Below are positions 44,841 to 55,400 of a stretch of 64,000 nt of DNA, one piece after another. Both the position numbers and the translations under genes were made by a program. A model generated the notes under the pieces. It was not told where the DNA came from. It saw nothing but the letters and a program-made list of their open reading frames with translations, and did no database searches. Source of the stretch: Filibacter tadaridae (GTDB lineage Bacteria; Bacillota; Bacilli; Bacillales_A; Planococcaceae); the NCBI RefSeq assembly GCF_900609045.1, contig NZ_UXAV01000031.1:124001-188000 (forward strand), given 5' to 3'. Every line of letters starts with the position of its first letter. Positions within the stretch are counted from its first letter, which is position 1.

Positions 44841-45006
44841 ATAAAGCGAAACTTCAATCAGTGGGGGTTTTTCGACGCACAGGACGTGCTAGTGCAGACG
44901 TTGCGACAGGACGTCGCGTATTTAGTCTGCCTCATCCCCCACTTATTCTTCTTGTTTCCTCGAAGATTTGAAGTTGGGGATCTTACTGCCCGTTAATGCG
45001 GGACAA
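44841..45006. repeat. Modular dispersed repeat, copy 3
   Basis: Shares both ends with 2072-2318 and 34202-34358. Carries the GACGCACAGGACGTGC module but lacks GAGCCATTCGG. The 44777-45447 gap also holds a hairpin and a RAYT-type repeat. Confidence 0.75.
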
Positions 45007-45245
45007 ATTTTCCATTATACTAACAAATAACATTCGGATAACCCACTGTCAAAACAAATCACAAAGCTATGGTTTTTATATAGACCATTCCACCTGCTTT
45101 ATAAAATCGTTTTTTATTGACAAGGAATAACTAGCGTCTCTCACTTACAAAGGTTCTCGTAAACTATTACTTATACAGCTTTAAAAAGGAAGTATTAGGT
45201 AACTCGAGATTCGATTGATTCATTTTTCATCATTTTCTAGTTAAT

Positions 45246-45290
45246 AAAAGAGGATGCCGCCAAATAGTTCATATGGCTGCGTCCTCTTTG
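45246..45290. terminator. Hairpin related to 40898-40942
   Basis: AAAGAGGATGCCGCC / GGCTGCGTCCTCTTT, a decayed version of the 40898 hairpin, directly abutting the repeat that begins at 45297. Confidence 0.55.
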
Positions 45291-45296
45291 AATTGT

Positions 45297-45435
45297 GTCA
45301 GTACCTGTGCAACAAAAAACAACCAATAATTCAACCAATTGCATATATATACGATAAATAGTAGACCTTAACGTTTTTTTCGGATAAATATGTAATTGTA
45401 GTGTATTGTCGGAACTTTGTCTTGCACAGGTACCC
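45297..45435. repeat. CCTGTGCA repeat element, copy A
   Basis: Ends GTACCTGTGCAAC and TGCACAGGTACCC form imperfect terminal inverted repeats. The inside includes AATTCAACCAATTGCATAT and ATAAATATGTAATTGTAGTG, shared by all copies. Confidence 0.85.
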
Positions 45436-45447
45436 AAAAAAAGGTAC

Positions 45448-47175
45448 CTATAAAACCCGACCCATCATATCTTCCACCAACAAACCTATCGCAATTCCCG
45501 CCTCTTCAGCAGAATCCTTCCGAACCCCAAAATAGAACTTACACTTCGGCTCCGTTCCCGAAGGCCTTACACACACCCAAGAACCATCCTCTAGCAAGAA
45601 CTTCACAACATCCGCACTCGGCAATACCAATTCCTCAATCGCCCCATCCTTCAACTGTCTAGTCCCCGCTTGATAATCCTCAATCGCACGAACCGCAACG
45701 CCACCAATAGACTTTGGCGGATCGTTTCGGAACGCTTTCATAATTTCCCCGATTCTTTCTTGTCCATCTTTCCCCGTAAGCGTTAACGACTCCAATGCTT
45801 CCCGGTAATGGCCAAGCTCCTCATATAGATCTAGTAACCCGTCATACAACGACTTCCCAGTAGACTTATAATAAGCAGCCATTTCCGCAGTCAACAACGC
45901 CGCCTGGACTGCATCCTTGTCCCGTGCGAATGTGCCGATTAGGAAACCATAACTCTCTTCATAGCCGAATAAATACGTGTATTCGCCGCTCTTCTCGAAT
46001 TCCTCAATCTTCTCGGAGATAAACTTGAAGCCGGTCAATGTATCCATTGTAGGGATTCCAAACGTTGCCGCAACAGCACGACCGAATTCTGATGTAACTA
46101 TCGTTTTCATAGCCACGCCGTTTGAAGGTAGAATCCCTTTCTCCTTTTTCTGCATAAGTAGATACTGTAACAAAAGCGCTCCAAGCTGATTCCCGGTGAG
46201 TAATTCATAGTCGCCATCCGAGTTTTTGACTGCCACACCCAGACGGTCGGCGTCGGGATCTGTCGCGAGTAACAAATCGGCATCTTTTTCTTTCCCCAGT
46301 TGAATCGCTAGTTTGAATGAATCACGCTCTTCTGGGTTTGGATAGACCACTGTCGGGAACCGTGCATCTTGTATCGCTTGTTCGGCTACGACATGCACGT
46401 TTGAAAAACCGAAGTTACGCAGCCCTTCCGTAACCGGAACAAGCCCCGATCCGTGAAGCGACGTGTAGACGATGGACATGTCCATCCCTACCGTTTCAAT
46501 GGCCTCGGCATCTTCTCTTAATGTAAGAAGATTTTCTTGATAAACCTCATCAATTTCTTCCAATATGTATGTCAGCGTTTCACTTTGAAGCAACTCATTC
46601 TCATCGGCTGTTTGAATCGCAAATAGGTCTTTAATTTCCTTCATATGTCGAACAATTCCATCTGCCGCGTCCGGTGGTAACTGTCCTCCGTCTTCCCCGT
46701 ACACTTTAAAGCCATTATATTGTGCTGGATTATGACTTGCCGTAATGACAACGCCTGCAAATGCATTCAACTGTCTCATCGCAAACGACAGTTCAGGTGT
46801 AGGCCTGCTTTCTTTGAATAAAAACACGCGAATGCCATGTTTGCCAATTGTTTTCGCCGTTTCCAAAGCGAAGTCATGGGAATAATGGCGCGTGTCATAG
46901 GCAATGACAACGCCACGACCCATCGCTTCTTCCCCAGAAACAAGGAGTTGCTGGGCCAGTCCTTCCGCAACGCGGCGGATCGTATAGATGTTCATCCGGT
47001 TCGTACCTGCTCCCAGTAGTCCGCGCATTCCACCTGTCCCGAACGACAGATATTGATAAAACCTGTCTTCTATTTCTCCGTTATTCTGTATGATGAGTTT
47101 CAGATCACTCTGCAACTCCTGTGGCATTGTATGCTCTTGCATCCATCTTTCAAAAACCTGTATATATGTTCCCAA
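45448..47175 (-). CDS. pgcA: Phosphoglucomutase / phosphomannomutase (alpha-D-phosphohexomutase)
   Basis: A 575-aa enzyme with the phosphoserine loop TASHNPAQYNG, the metal loop TDPDADRLG, GTGGMRGLLG and the C-terminal phosphate motif RPSGTEPKC. It is the size of Bacillus PgcA. Interconverts glucose-1-P and glucose-6-P for teichoic acid and glycolipid precursors. The TTG at 47175 with AAAGGAGG 8 nt upstream is a better start than ATG 47214. Confidence 0.93.
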   Translation of the reverse strand: MGTYIQVFERWMQEHTMPQELQSDLKLIIQNNGEIEDRFYQYLSFGTGGMRGLLGAGTNRMNIYTIRRVAEGLAQQLLVSGEEAMGRGVVIAYDTRHYSHDFALETAKTIGKHGIRVFLFKESRPTPELSFAMRQLNAFAGVVITASHNPAQYNGFKVYGEDGGQLPPDAADGIVRHMKEIKDLFAIQTADENELLQSETLTYILEEIDEVYQENLLTLREDAEAIETVGMDMSIVYTSLHGSGLVPVTEGLRNFGFSNVHVVAEQAIQDARFPTVVYPNPEERDSFKLAIQLGKEKDADLLLATDPDADRLGVAVKNSDGDYELLTGNQLGALLLQYLLMQKKEKGILPSNGVAMKTIVTSEFGRAVAATFGIPTMDTLTGFKFISEKIEEFEKSGEYTYLFGYEESYGFLIGTFARDKDAVQAALLTAEMAAYYKSTGKSLYDGLLDLYEELGHYREALESLTLTGKDGQERIGEIMKAFRNDPPKSIGGVAVRAIEDYQAGTRQLKDGAIEELVLPSADVVKFLLEDGSWVCVRPSGTEPKCKFYFGVRKDSAEEAGIAIGLLVEDMMGRVL

Positions 47176-47379
47176 CTTTACAGCCTCCTTTTCATTCAAA
47201 ACCGATATTCCCATCCTTCAAACAGCTGTACCTTTTGTAGACCTCACTACCCGGCCAATCAAATAGCTTTAACTAGCAAGAAATGAGCTAACAGAGAGGA
47301 AACTGGTCCATCCATGCTAACCCTATTTTAATAAGAAATACCTAAGTAGTAAACCTTCATTGGAAATTAGCTACTCATG

Positions 47380-47802
47380 CTATTTTTTATACAGATACTT
47401 AGAAATCAAATACGCTATACAGATGCCCGCCAAATCAATACCTACGTCAAAGAGTCTTCCATTACGCTTAAAATACAGTTGCAAAACTTCTGTACTGCAT
47501 GCGAAGAGCCCACAATATAAGAAGGCCGTTCCAGGTTTTTTAATCCAGGAAAAAAGAAAAAAATACAGTAACCCGAACGATGCCAAATGCCCCATTTTTT
47601 GAATCAAATAAAATTCACTAGTCAAGTTAATATCACTTACAATGAGCAAGTCTGAAAATGAAGGCGCGGACACAAACGTGAAATTCACGATTTGGTGATA
47701 CAAAAAGTCATGCGCATTAGATGTACAGGTTGCAACTAAAATGAACGCCGTACATATAAAAATCAGTAAAGGGGCGAAAAGCAAGATGCAACAACCTTTC
47801 AT
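47380..47802 (-). CDS. VanZ-family membrane protein
   Basis: A 140-aa protein with four hydrophobic helices and the VanZ signature KMGHLASFGLLYFFLFSW, then STEVLQLYFKRNGRLFDVGI. VanZ-like proteins have unclear roles, some giving glycopeptide tolerance. Weak ribosome site. Confidence 0.8.
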   Translation of the reverse strand: MKGCCILLFAPLLIFICTAFILVATCTSNAHDFLYHQIVNFTFVSAPSFSDLLIVSDINLTSEFYLIQKMGHLASFGLLYFFLFSWIKKPGTAFLYCGLFACSTEVLQLYFKRNGRLFDVGIDLAGICIAYLISKYLYKK

Positions 47803-47921
47803 TTCTATGACAATTCAGCAAATCAATACGTAACCTTAGTGTATCACCAAAACCAAATTGTGTGCATACCTATGCAATTACCTCGCAACGTTTCCTTAAT
47901 TGAGCACGTGCTGAATTGTGT

Positions 47922-48057
47922 GGGTACCTGTGCAACAAAAAACAACAAACAATTCAACCAATTGTATAACTATTCAACAAACAATAGACATCAACGTTTT
48001 TTTCGCATAAATATGTAATTGTAGTGTATTGCCTGAATAGTTCGATGCACAGGTACC
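47922..48057. repeat. CCTGTGCA repeat element, copy B
   Basis: GGGTACCTGTGCAAC start, ATGCACAGGTACC end. One 21-nt-type unit (ACCTCGCAACG) lies just before it at 47880. The gap 47803-48203 otherwise holds nothing I can name. Confidence 0.85.
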
Positions 48058-48203
48058 GACAAAAAGATGCACGGGTACCTCCAAAAAAAACAGGCAAAAT
48101 CGAGTTATCCCGTTTCTAGTTGTATTCCGACAGTTGTCAGTTTATTCAATTTGCGATACTGTGAAGAAAAGGAAAGTGGTGAATCACAATCGCATCGATC
48201 ATT

Positions 48204-49730
48204 ATGAGTGTTGGGTTACAGGGAATGAAGGGACATAAGGTGACAGTTGAGGCGAGTGTACGGGGAGATAAGGAGCAATGTGTCATTATTGGTTTACCTG
48301 ATGCTTCTATCAAAGAATCGAAAGAACGGGTGCTTAGTTGTTTACATGAGATGAATTTGGATATTGAAATGAAAAAGATCACGATCCATTTATCACCTTC
48401 TGATGTTCGAAAAAGTGGGACGGGGTTTGATTGTGCAATGTTGCTTGCAGTTATGCAGGAGGTTCTGAAAAAACCGCTTCCGATAGATGACTCGACATGT
48501 GTCATTGCAGCACTCTCTTTGAACTGTGAATTGGTTCCGTTTCACGGCATGATTCCGGCAATTCAACAAGCCATTACGCTCGGTTTCAATCGTATCCTTA
48601 TTCCCCCTATCAACATATCTTTTTTGCAACATGTGGCGGGTGTGGAAATTGTCCCTCTACATGATATGAATGGAGTGGTTTCTTACTTGAATGGGCAACC
48701 ATCCCTTCTATTGAATGAACATCAGGAACCATTCTTGGAAGAATTTGAAGCTTCTCAGGAAGATCCATCCACAACGGATTTTTCATCCGTTCGTGGACAT
48801 CAAGAAGCAAAACGGGCTATGGAAATCTGCGCGGCAGGTGGACATCATCTATTCCTTACCGGGCCGCCCGGTTGCGGAAAAAGTATGTTGGCAGATGCGT
48901 TTCATACGATATTGCCAGATTTGACGCCTGAAGCGATGGTAGAACTTTATGGAATTTATCACTTGGCGCGCGAAAACCGGGGCATGTCCTTACGTCCTCC
49001 CTACCGCCATCCCCACCACTCCGCTTCTTCCGTTTCATTGATCGGCGGAGGGACGTTTCCAAAACCTGGTGAAATATCACTCGCTCATAGTGGTGTCTTG
49101 TTTTTGGATGAACTTGGGGAGTTTTCAAAAAAGACATTAGATATGCTACGGCAACCACTTGAAGCGGGAGAAGTGAGCATCAGTCGAGTGAAACAAACCG
49201 TCACTTACCCTTCAAGGTTCATACTCATTGCAGCTACTAATCCCTGTCCCTGTGGCTATTACGGATCAAACGAGCGCTATTGCACCTGTTCGCCGAAGCA
49301 AGTCACCAGCCACCAATTGAAAGCATCAGGTCCCCTGTTGGACCGACTCGATTTTGTTCTTTCATTACATAGCGTTGGCTTACAGAAGAATACGGCTGCC
49401 GAGTCTTCCGCCAGTATACGACAACGGACAACCCGTGCACGCGAACAACAATACAAACGCTATGGCAATGAATGCTTGAACGGCTTTGTTCCTTTTCAAC
49501 GATTGGACGAAACATGCGGACTATCGAATGAACAGAAAGAACGCATTCAACAAGTGTGTTTTGAGCAGAAATGGAGCAATCGCACTCAAACGAAACTCAT
49601 TCGGATTGCACGAACCATTGCAGACTTGAACGGAACCGAGCATATTTCCGAGAATGCCCTACAAGAAGCGATTCAATGGAAACAAAACGCAAACCAGTTA
49701 CACAACCCTTCCTCCTTGGTGGATAACTAA
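48204..49730 (+). CDS. YifB/ComM-family magnesium-chelatase-like AAA+ ATPase
   Basis: A 508-aa protein: LonC-like N-terminal domain (to about 170), AAA+ core with Walker A GPPGCGKSML, Walker B VLFLDELGEF, and a C-terminal domain with the cysteine motif NPCPCGYYGS..YCTCSP. ComM is a branch-migration helicase for recombination of incoming DNA. The ATG at 48204 has no close ribosome site. The frame is open upstream to a stop just after GGAAAGTGGTGA, and the family's conserved start (ARIYS-like) lies before this ATG, so an AUC or AUU start at about 48183 is plausible. The next gene starts 1 nt after its stop. Confidence 0.88.
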   Translation: MSVGLQGMKGHKVTVEASVRGDKEQCVIIGLPDASIKESKERVLSCLHEMNLDIEMKKITIHLSPSDVRKSGTGFDCAMLLAVMQEVLKKPLPIDDSTCVIAALSLNCELVPFHGMIPAIQQAITLGFNRILIPPINISFLQHVAGVEIVPLHDMNGVVSYLNGQPSLLLNEHQEPFLEEFEASQEDPSTTDFSSVRGHQEAKRAMEICAAGGHHLFLTGPPGCGKSMLADAFHTILPDLTPEAMVELYGIYHLARENRGMSLRPPYRHPHHSASSVSLIGGGTFPKPGEISLAHSGVLFLDELGEFSKKTLDMLRQPLEAGEVSISRVKQTVTYPSRFILIAATNPCPCGYYGSNERYCTCSPKQVTSHQLKASGPLLDRLDFVLSLHSVGLQKNTAAESSASIRQRTTRAREQQYKRYGNECLNGFVPFQRLDETCGLSNEQKERIQQVCFEQKWSNRTQTKLIRIARTIADLNGTEHISENALQEAIQWKQNANQLHNPSSLVDN

Positions 49731-49731
49731 T

Positions 49732-50322
49732 ATGACAAGACGTAAGCGCGAGTGGCATCCAAATGCCTACTTCCACGTTGTCATGCGAGGGAACAACCGG
49801 CAAAGTATTTATCAGACTCAAGAAGATCAACAGGAACTCATGCGGGCAATAGAATATACCTATGACAAATATCATTTCACTCTTTTGGCATACTGCTTCA
49901 TGACCAATCACTTTCACCTGCTCATTCGTTCCGAATACGTCGATCTCAGCAAAGTCATGGCACGCATCAACCGGCGATACACCGATTATTATGCCAAACG
50001 TTATGGGCATGTTGGCCGCATCTATCAAAAAAGATATTTTTCCAAAGAAGTCGACGGACCCCAGGCCATACTCGCCGTCAGCAGCTACATCCATCGCAAC
50101 CCCATCGAAACATTCGTCCCGATGGTTGCCAATTTAGAAGCGTATCCATACAGCTCGTTTCCCTACTATGCGAATGAAGCAAAAGTACCGCCACGTTTTC
50201 TAAAAACGGATCTGGTCGCAACCTTTCTTCCAAACCCGTTCGAAAAAACAAACCAGGCCTACTGTTTGTATTGTTTGACGTATAAACAACAGGATATCGA
50301 AGAAGACCAGGAGGATGAGTGA
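49732..50322 (+). CDS. RAYT-like Y1 transposase (REP-associated tyrosine transposase family)
   Basis: A 196-aa HUH-superfamily protein. It has the histidine pair HFH (60 and 62) in MTNHFHLLIRSE, the catalytic Tyr in SSYIHRNP (119), and the RRYTDYYAKRYGHVGRIYQKR block typical of Y1_Tnp. RAYTs are single-copy, host-domesticated relatives of IS200/IS605 that disperse short palindromic repeats. It begins immediately after the yifB/comM stop and probably shares its message. CCTGTGCA repeats lie on both sides (nearest 50458 downstream, 47922 upstream). ATG preferred to the longer frame, which lies inside comM. Confidence 0.85.
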   Translation: MTRRKREWHPNAYFHVVMRGNNRQSIYQTQEDQQELMRAIEYTYDKYHFTLLAYCFMTNHFHLLIRSEYVDLSKVMARINRRYTDYYAKRYGHVGRIYQKRYFSKEVDGPQAILAVSSYIHRNPIETFVPMVANLEAYPYSSFPYYANEAKVPPRFLKTDLVATFLPNPFEKTNQAYCLYCLTYKQQDIEEDQEDE

Positions 50323-50341
50323 GAGGGTGGATTGGATTTTG

Positions 50342-50445
50342 GGAGGTGCCTGTGCATGGTTGAGTTATGACGATTCAAAGTTATGGATAAATACTTAAAA
50401 GAAAGGCAGCCAAATGTTGTTTTGGGTGCCTTTCTTTTTTGCTTT
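50342..50445. repeat. Palindromes downstream of the RAYT gene
   Basis: GGAGGTGCCTGTGCATGG (a lone repeat end) then the hairpin GAAAGGCAGCC / GGGTGCCTTTC with T-run (50400-50440). The same hairpin precedes the split copy H at 62303-62335, so hairpin plus repeat forms a composite unit. Confidence 0.6.
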
Positions 50446-50457
50446 ATGCAATTGTGT

Positions 50458-50585
50458 GGGTGCCTGTGCAACAACCAACAATTCAACCAACCGCATAAAT
50501 ATTCGTCGAATAGTAGACATTAACGTTTTTATCTCATAAATATGTAATTGTAGTGTATTACCAGAATAGTTTCGTGTACAGGTAC
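50458..50585. repeat. CCTGTGCA repeat element, copy C
   Basis: GGGTGCCTGTGCAACAACC start and GTGTACAGGTAC end. Located 135 bp after the RAYT stop. Confidence 0.85.
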
Positions 50586-50661
50586 TTCAAAAAGATGCAC
50601 AGCTTCGCTTTTTACGGTTACTATAGAAATAAGAACATATTAGAATCGAAGGGATGATTGG

Positions 50662-52200
50662 ATGATCTATCAATTGAAAGTGTCGTTGAAAGGGATGAAG
50701 CCTCCCATTTGGAGACGTCTTCAAGTAGATGGAAGGACGACGTTTGCGGATGTCCATCAAATCGTGCAGGTAGCGTTTGACTGGGAGGATATGTACTTGC
50801 ATTCGTTCAATATGCAGCGCAGTCAAGGTCATCGGGTAAATGAAGAGATTGGTATAGAGGATGAAGAGCTCGGCTTCTTTTCGTTTAGAGAAATTCATGA
50901 TGAGAACGAAGAAACAGTCGCTGAATGGTTCGTTGCGGAAAAAGATCGGGCTCTCTATACATACAATTTCAAGGCGGATTGGGAACACGAACTTGTGCTT
51001 GAGAAAATCATATCTCCTATTGTGCACACACACTACCCGCATTGCGCCAAAGCGATGCGTTCTGCGCCGGGTGAATTTGGGACGATCTTCAACGACAGTG
51101 AAGACGGAACGACTGCAGAACCGGATTGGCGTGAGCTTACTGCAGATGTCAATGAACTATTAAAGGATGTTGAGACGAATTTACTGGATTGGCGACAAGA
51201 AGAGGATGAACCGTTTGACTGGAAAAAGCTGCTGACAGCGGCGAAGTCGTTAAACGCGCAAAACCCATGGCATCTGCTGGAAGATGACCAAGTGTACACA
51301 ATCGGTGATTCAGTGGGCGAGCAGTTCCTTTATTGCTGCGTACTCGGCGCTGCGGGACAAGAATACGGCCTCGCCGTGTATATCGGCAGGGATGGAATTG
51401 ATACACTGAAAGCGACTTTGGATGGAACTCTCGAAGAGGATATCCTGATGAAACAACGGAGTCTTCTACTGTCCTTTGCAGATAAGGACGAGCTCGACGA
51501 GGATGATTTAGCATTCCTCAAACGACATGGCGCTTCTTATAGCGGACGGAAGCAGTGGATTCAGCTTCGCAGCTTTCAACCGGGATACTTCCCATGGTCA
51601 CTCGATGACGAAGAAGGCCGCATACTGCTCCTTGCCATCCAGCAGACGAAAATGCTCCTTGCACAAGTACAAGAAGGACTGCAGATTCCAATATACGAAG
51701 GAGGCGATGAAATGATTGGGCGTATCGACGATCCATCATCCACCCCTTCGTCATGGGAAACCGTCTTGATAAAGTATCAGCCCCGCCAAAAGCCGGCGCC
51801 TTCACAATTGCAAGTGAGTGAACTGGACTTAAGAAGCCTGAAGCGAAAAGGAACCCTTAACATGGATCTGCTATTTGGCACATTCATGATCGGTCGCCCC
51901 GTCCAGGAAAGCCCCGACCAGCGTCCATACTTTCCACAACTTGCCATAGCAATGGACCCAAAAAGTGGTGAAGCCCTCCATCAGCAACTCATGGCGCCGG
52001 TCGAACAGGAAAAAGAAATCCAGAAGGCATTCCTTCAAATAATGCAAGACTTGGGAGGCATTCCGAAAAACGTGACTGTTACACCCAAAATCGGTGATTT
52101 GCTGAAGCCAATCACCGACTCACTGGCGATTTCTGTCCATGCGAAAAAAAGAATTCTCGAGATCGAGCGTTTCCGCGATTTCATCAATGACATGCCTTGA
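50662..52200 (+). CDS. PRiA4_ORF3-like protein
   Basis: A 512-aa cytoplasmic protein. The N-terminal pRiA4b ORF-3-like domain (about 1-180; MIYQLKVSLKGMKPPIWRRL, then YNFKADWEHELVLEKI) is related to the 39162 gene product but has no SEC-C motif. The C-terminal 330 residues contain WIQLRSFQPGYFPWSLDDEE and are unrecognised. ATG with AAGGGAT 6 nt upstream. It lies between repeat copies C and D, at the left edge of the defence-like region. Function unknown. Confidence 0.75.
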   Translation: MIYQLKVSLKGMKPPIWRRLQVDGRTTFADVHQIVQVAFDWEDMYLHSFNMQRSQGHRVNEEIGIEDEELGFFSFREIHDENEETVAEWFVAEKDRALYTYNFKADWEHELVLEKIISPIVHTHYPHCAKAMRSAPGEFGTIFNDSEDGTTAEPDWRELTADVNELLKDVETNLLDWRQEEDEPFDWKKLLTAAKSLNAQNPWHLLEDDQVYTIGDSVGEQFLYCCVLGAAGQEYGLAVYIGRDGIDTLKATLDGTLEEDILMKQRSLLLSFADKDELDEDDLAFLKRHGASYSGRKQWIQLRSFQPGYFPWSLDDEEGRILLLAIQQTKMLLAQVQEGLQIPIYEGGDEMIGRIDDPSSTPSSWETVLIKYQPRQKPAPSQLQVSELDLRSLKRKGTLNMDLLFGTFMIGRPVQESPDQRPYFPQLAIAMDPKSGEALHQQLMAPVEQEKEIQKAFLQIMQDLGGIPKNVTVTPKIGDLLKPITDSLAISVHAKKRILEIERFRDFINDMP

Positions 52201-52214
52201 GAGAATAATTGTGT

Positions 52215-52339
52215 GGGTGCCTGTGCAACAAACAACAACCAAAAATTCAAACAATTGCATAAGTATTCAATAAACATTAGGATTTAACGTTTTTTTCACA
52301 TAAATATGTAATTGTAGTGTATTGTCGGAATAGGTACCC
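52215..52339. repeat. CCTGTGCA repeat element, copy D (end deleted)
   Basis: GGGTGCCTGTGCAACAAAC start. The right end reads ATAGGTACCCGAAATT, with the GTGCAC part deleted. Confidence 0.8.
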
Positions 52340-52449
52340 GAAATTAAAAGGATGCACCAAAGCTTTCCCTATATGGCATAATAAGAGGAGATGCCAAATA
52401 ACAATAGAACGTGGTTCGTGACAAAAATAAAAGGGAGTGAAATTCATTC

Positions 52450-55400
52450 ATGTATGGGCTAACCATTTATATCTTAACTAATGAAAAGACAAATGAAACT
52501 TATTGGCTTTACGGTAGTGCGATTCAAATTAACAACGATTATAATATGCCTTTTACGTTGAGAGATATTAAATCTAAAGGACAGTTTAAGCTACAAATGA
52601 TTATGGCTATTTTGGATGCAGAAGAACTTGGTCATCTAGTTTCCGAACTAGATGACCATGTGAAATGGAATCCACAGCTCACAAATAGAAAAGGTGTATC
52701 TATAAATCTCCCATCATGGAGTGTCCGTCCTTATATAATTGCAAATGAGAAAAAACATGAACACAAATCTGCTTTTGCCTTAACGAATAATACGGCTAGT
52801 GCAAAAGTTTATTTCGCTCTTGATAAGGAAAGATGGATAGCCGCAATATTTGATAACCAGGAAGGTTTTCTCAAGAAAGGAAAAGTCATAGAAGAAAAGC
52901 TGTTTGAAGAATCTACTTTGAAACTGTTTTCCGCGGACTCAGAACGGTTTGGGAATTTCGAGATTTTTACTAGCCCTCTACACCAATCTCTATTCTATCC
53001 GATTGGTCTACATGTCGATGTTAAGCGAACGAAAGTTCAAATGCAGAATCGGAGCCGTGTGGAAACGGATGCTAGAGGTATTACGTTATGGGCGGACGGT
53101 TCTCTTGAAGATCAGCTGCCCTTACAACTTAATGTGACATTGTGGAATGGGAGAGGGAGAAGCGAGGCTATCGTTCAAGATCGGCTATTGAGTATTACCT
53201 CGGTTGGTGAACTCATCCATTGTGATGCCGAAGAACCGATTTCTGCTGTTGAAGTGAAGCTATGGAATGCGGATGGTAAACTTCTACATTACAATAAAAC
53301 AGGTTTAATTCGTCAAATTAATATTTCTATGGGTGTCCATACAGGCACAAAGGTGATAAGTGATCCATGGTCGAAAAAACTGCCTACGAATTTAAGGGAT
53401 CGGGTAGAAAAACAGGAACGGATAACCCCTCAAAAAATAAATGTAGGAGATTTCAACCGGGATCCTTGGGTGGAAGAGGCCGAAAATTTCGCTGGTTTTC
53501 TTAAGGATATGAACCCCTCCCCATTGAATACCGATGAGGATAGCCTTTTCTTTTCTGGCAACCCGGAAGCTGAAGTTCGTTTCTTTGAATTTATAAAGTC
53601 AAAACTGGACGCTTCCACTACTGAGGAAGTCTTAATTGCTGACCCGTTTTTTGATGCCAAGGCAGCGTCAAAAATATTAACAAGGTCCACGACAAATGTC
53701 CCACTTACGGTCCTAACAAGCTTAACTACCAAACAACCAGAGACTGGCGGCTCTTTGCTTGACTCCTTTAAGGAGTTTCTCGAAACATATAAGATTCTTT
53801 TACCATCAGGTTTAACCGTCTTGAACGTTCAAAACAGCGTGGCTACAAAACAACAATTCCATGATCGGTTTTTTCTTATAAAAGAAAAAGGACGCTGGGA
53901 GGGGTGGCTTTTAGGTAACTCTTATAATAGCCAGGCACAACGATATCCCTCTCTCATGGTCAAATTCCCGAACCAACTAATGGAGGAGGTCCTTTCATAT
54001 CTAAATGAATTGAAAACGGGTCTTGTTAACGATCGTCCCGAAGCGATGATTCAAACCCTTTTTTCAAACACAACAGTCCAAAAGGAAAATATTTACGAAG
54101 GATTTCCCATTTTCCCTCATTGGGAACTGCTTATGGAACCTTTTCGTAGCAATCCTGAGGAAGAGCTAGTTGATATACTAAAGGGACTCATAGATAAAGG
54201 GTATTTTGAAAGTTCCAATGGTCATTATTCCTGGTCGATAATCGAGGAAAAGCAAGTTACGGTTCGGAAGCTCATATACTCATATTTAGAACCAATTCAA
54301 GACTTTGACCAAGCGAAGCATTGGCTTCTTGCATTATCGAATTGGTCCTATTACGGTCTAGATTTAGAACCGTCTGAAGTACTCCCGAATAATCTATTTT
54401 GGATTCAAGCAATGCAGAAAACAGTGGACAATATACAAAAAAACATCAAAGAAAATATTCATGATGAGGATGTAAGGTGGCACCAAATAAAAGATAAATT
54501 TGAGAAGCTAGTGGAAACCCATGAAAGTTATGACGAATGGTGGACAATATACCAATATTCATTTGAGTATACACGCCTCATCTACAAGTACAAATTCATT
54601 CTTGACGGTCTTTGGGAAACTGACCTGAGGATCTACTTTGAAATGCTAGACAAAAAATGGATACTTGTCCCCCACTTCTTAACCAAACTTCATCAGGTTA
54701 TGGAAGCACCTGGGGAAGCAAACTTGTCTCTTTTGGCAACAAGATTGTTTTATTATTCGTTTTTCGACTCTCACAATAGGCCAATGAAAGACGTTCTTTT
54801 AACAGAACTTAAAGAATCAACAGCCGTTGAACAAAGATCCCTATTCATAGCCTTGGATCACACGTATAAAGAGGAACAGCAATCTTTATTCATACAAAAA
54901 CATGCATCATTATTTCAGAAACCTATCGATCAAGGCCTTGTTACTTTCATTATGCAGACGCGGCAAAATACTATTCTTGCTTATCTTAGGCAAATGGGAA
55001 ACTCAATTTCTGACGATCTGATGATTGAATTAAAAAAAGGAATTGTCTCCAAATGGGTAAGTAATCTTCTCCATGGCAAGCATCTAAGTTTTCATTTTGA
55101 AACCGACCAACCAATCACAGAAGAAATGGCTATGTATTCCTTTCAAGCTCATGGTGGGCAGTGGGAAAGCTGGTATGAAAAAGAAATTCTTGAAAAGCTG
55201 GACTTACAAGAATTACGAAACCCGTTCCTTTATTATCATAATTACTCCAAATGGCGTAATTACATGGATAGAGCGTTATGGTCCTTTCATTTCGGATTCA
55301 TGAGCCTACTAGCTGGAAAAGAAAAGCTAAATGGTAGGACTGCACAGAAAATCTCAAAACTATTTAAGACATATTTCGCTGAAAGCCTCCCTTTATACAC

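Noticed and set aside
45417..45662. Proline-rich ORF opposite pgcA
   Set aside because: Shadow frame of pgcA with no ribosome site.
52035..52277. Small ORFs encoding LLFVAQAPTQLF-like peptides (also inside 60135-60452)
   Set aside because: They are translations of the CCTGTGCA repeat, not a protein family.
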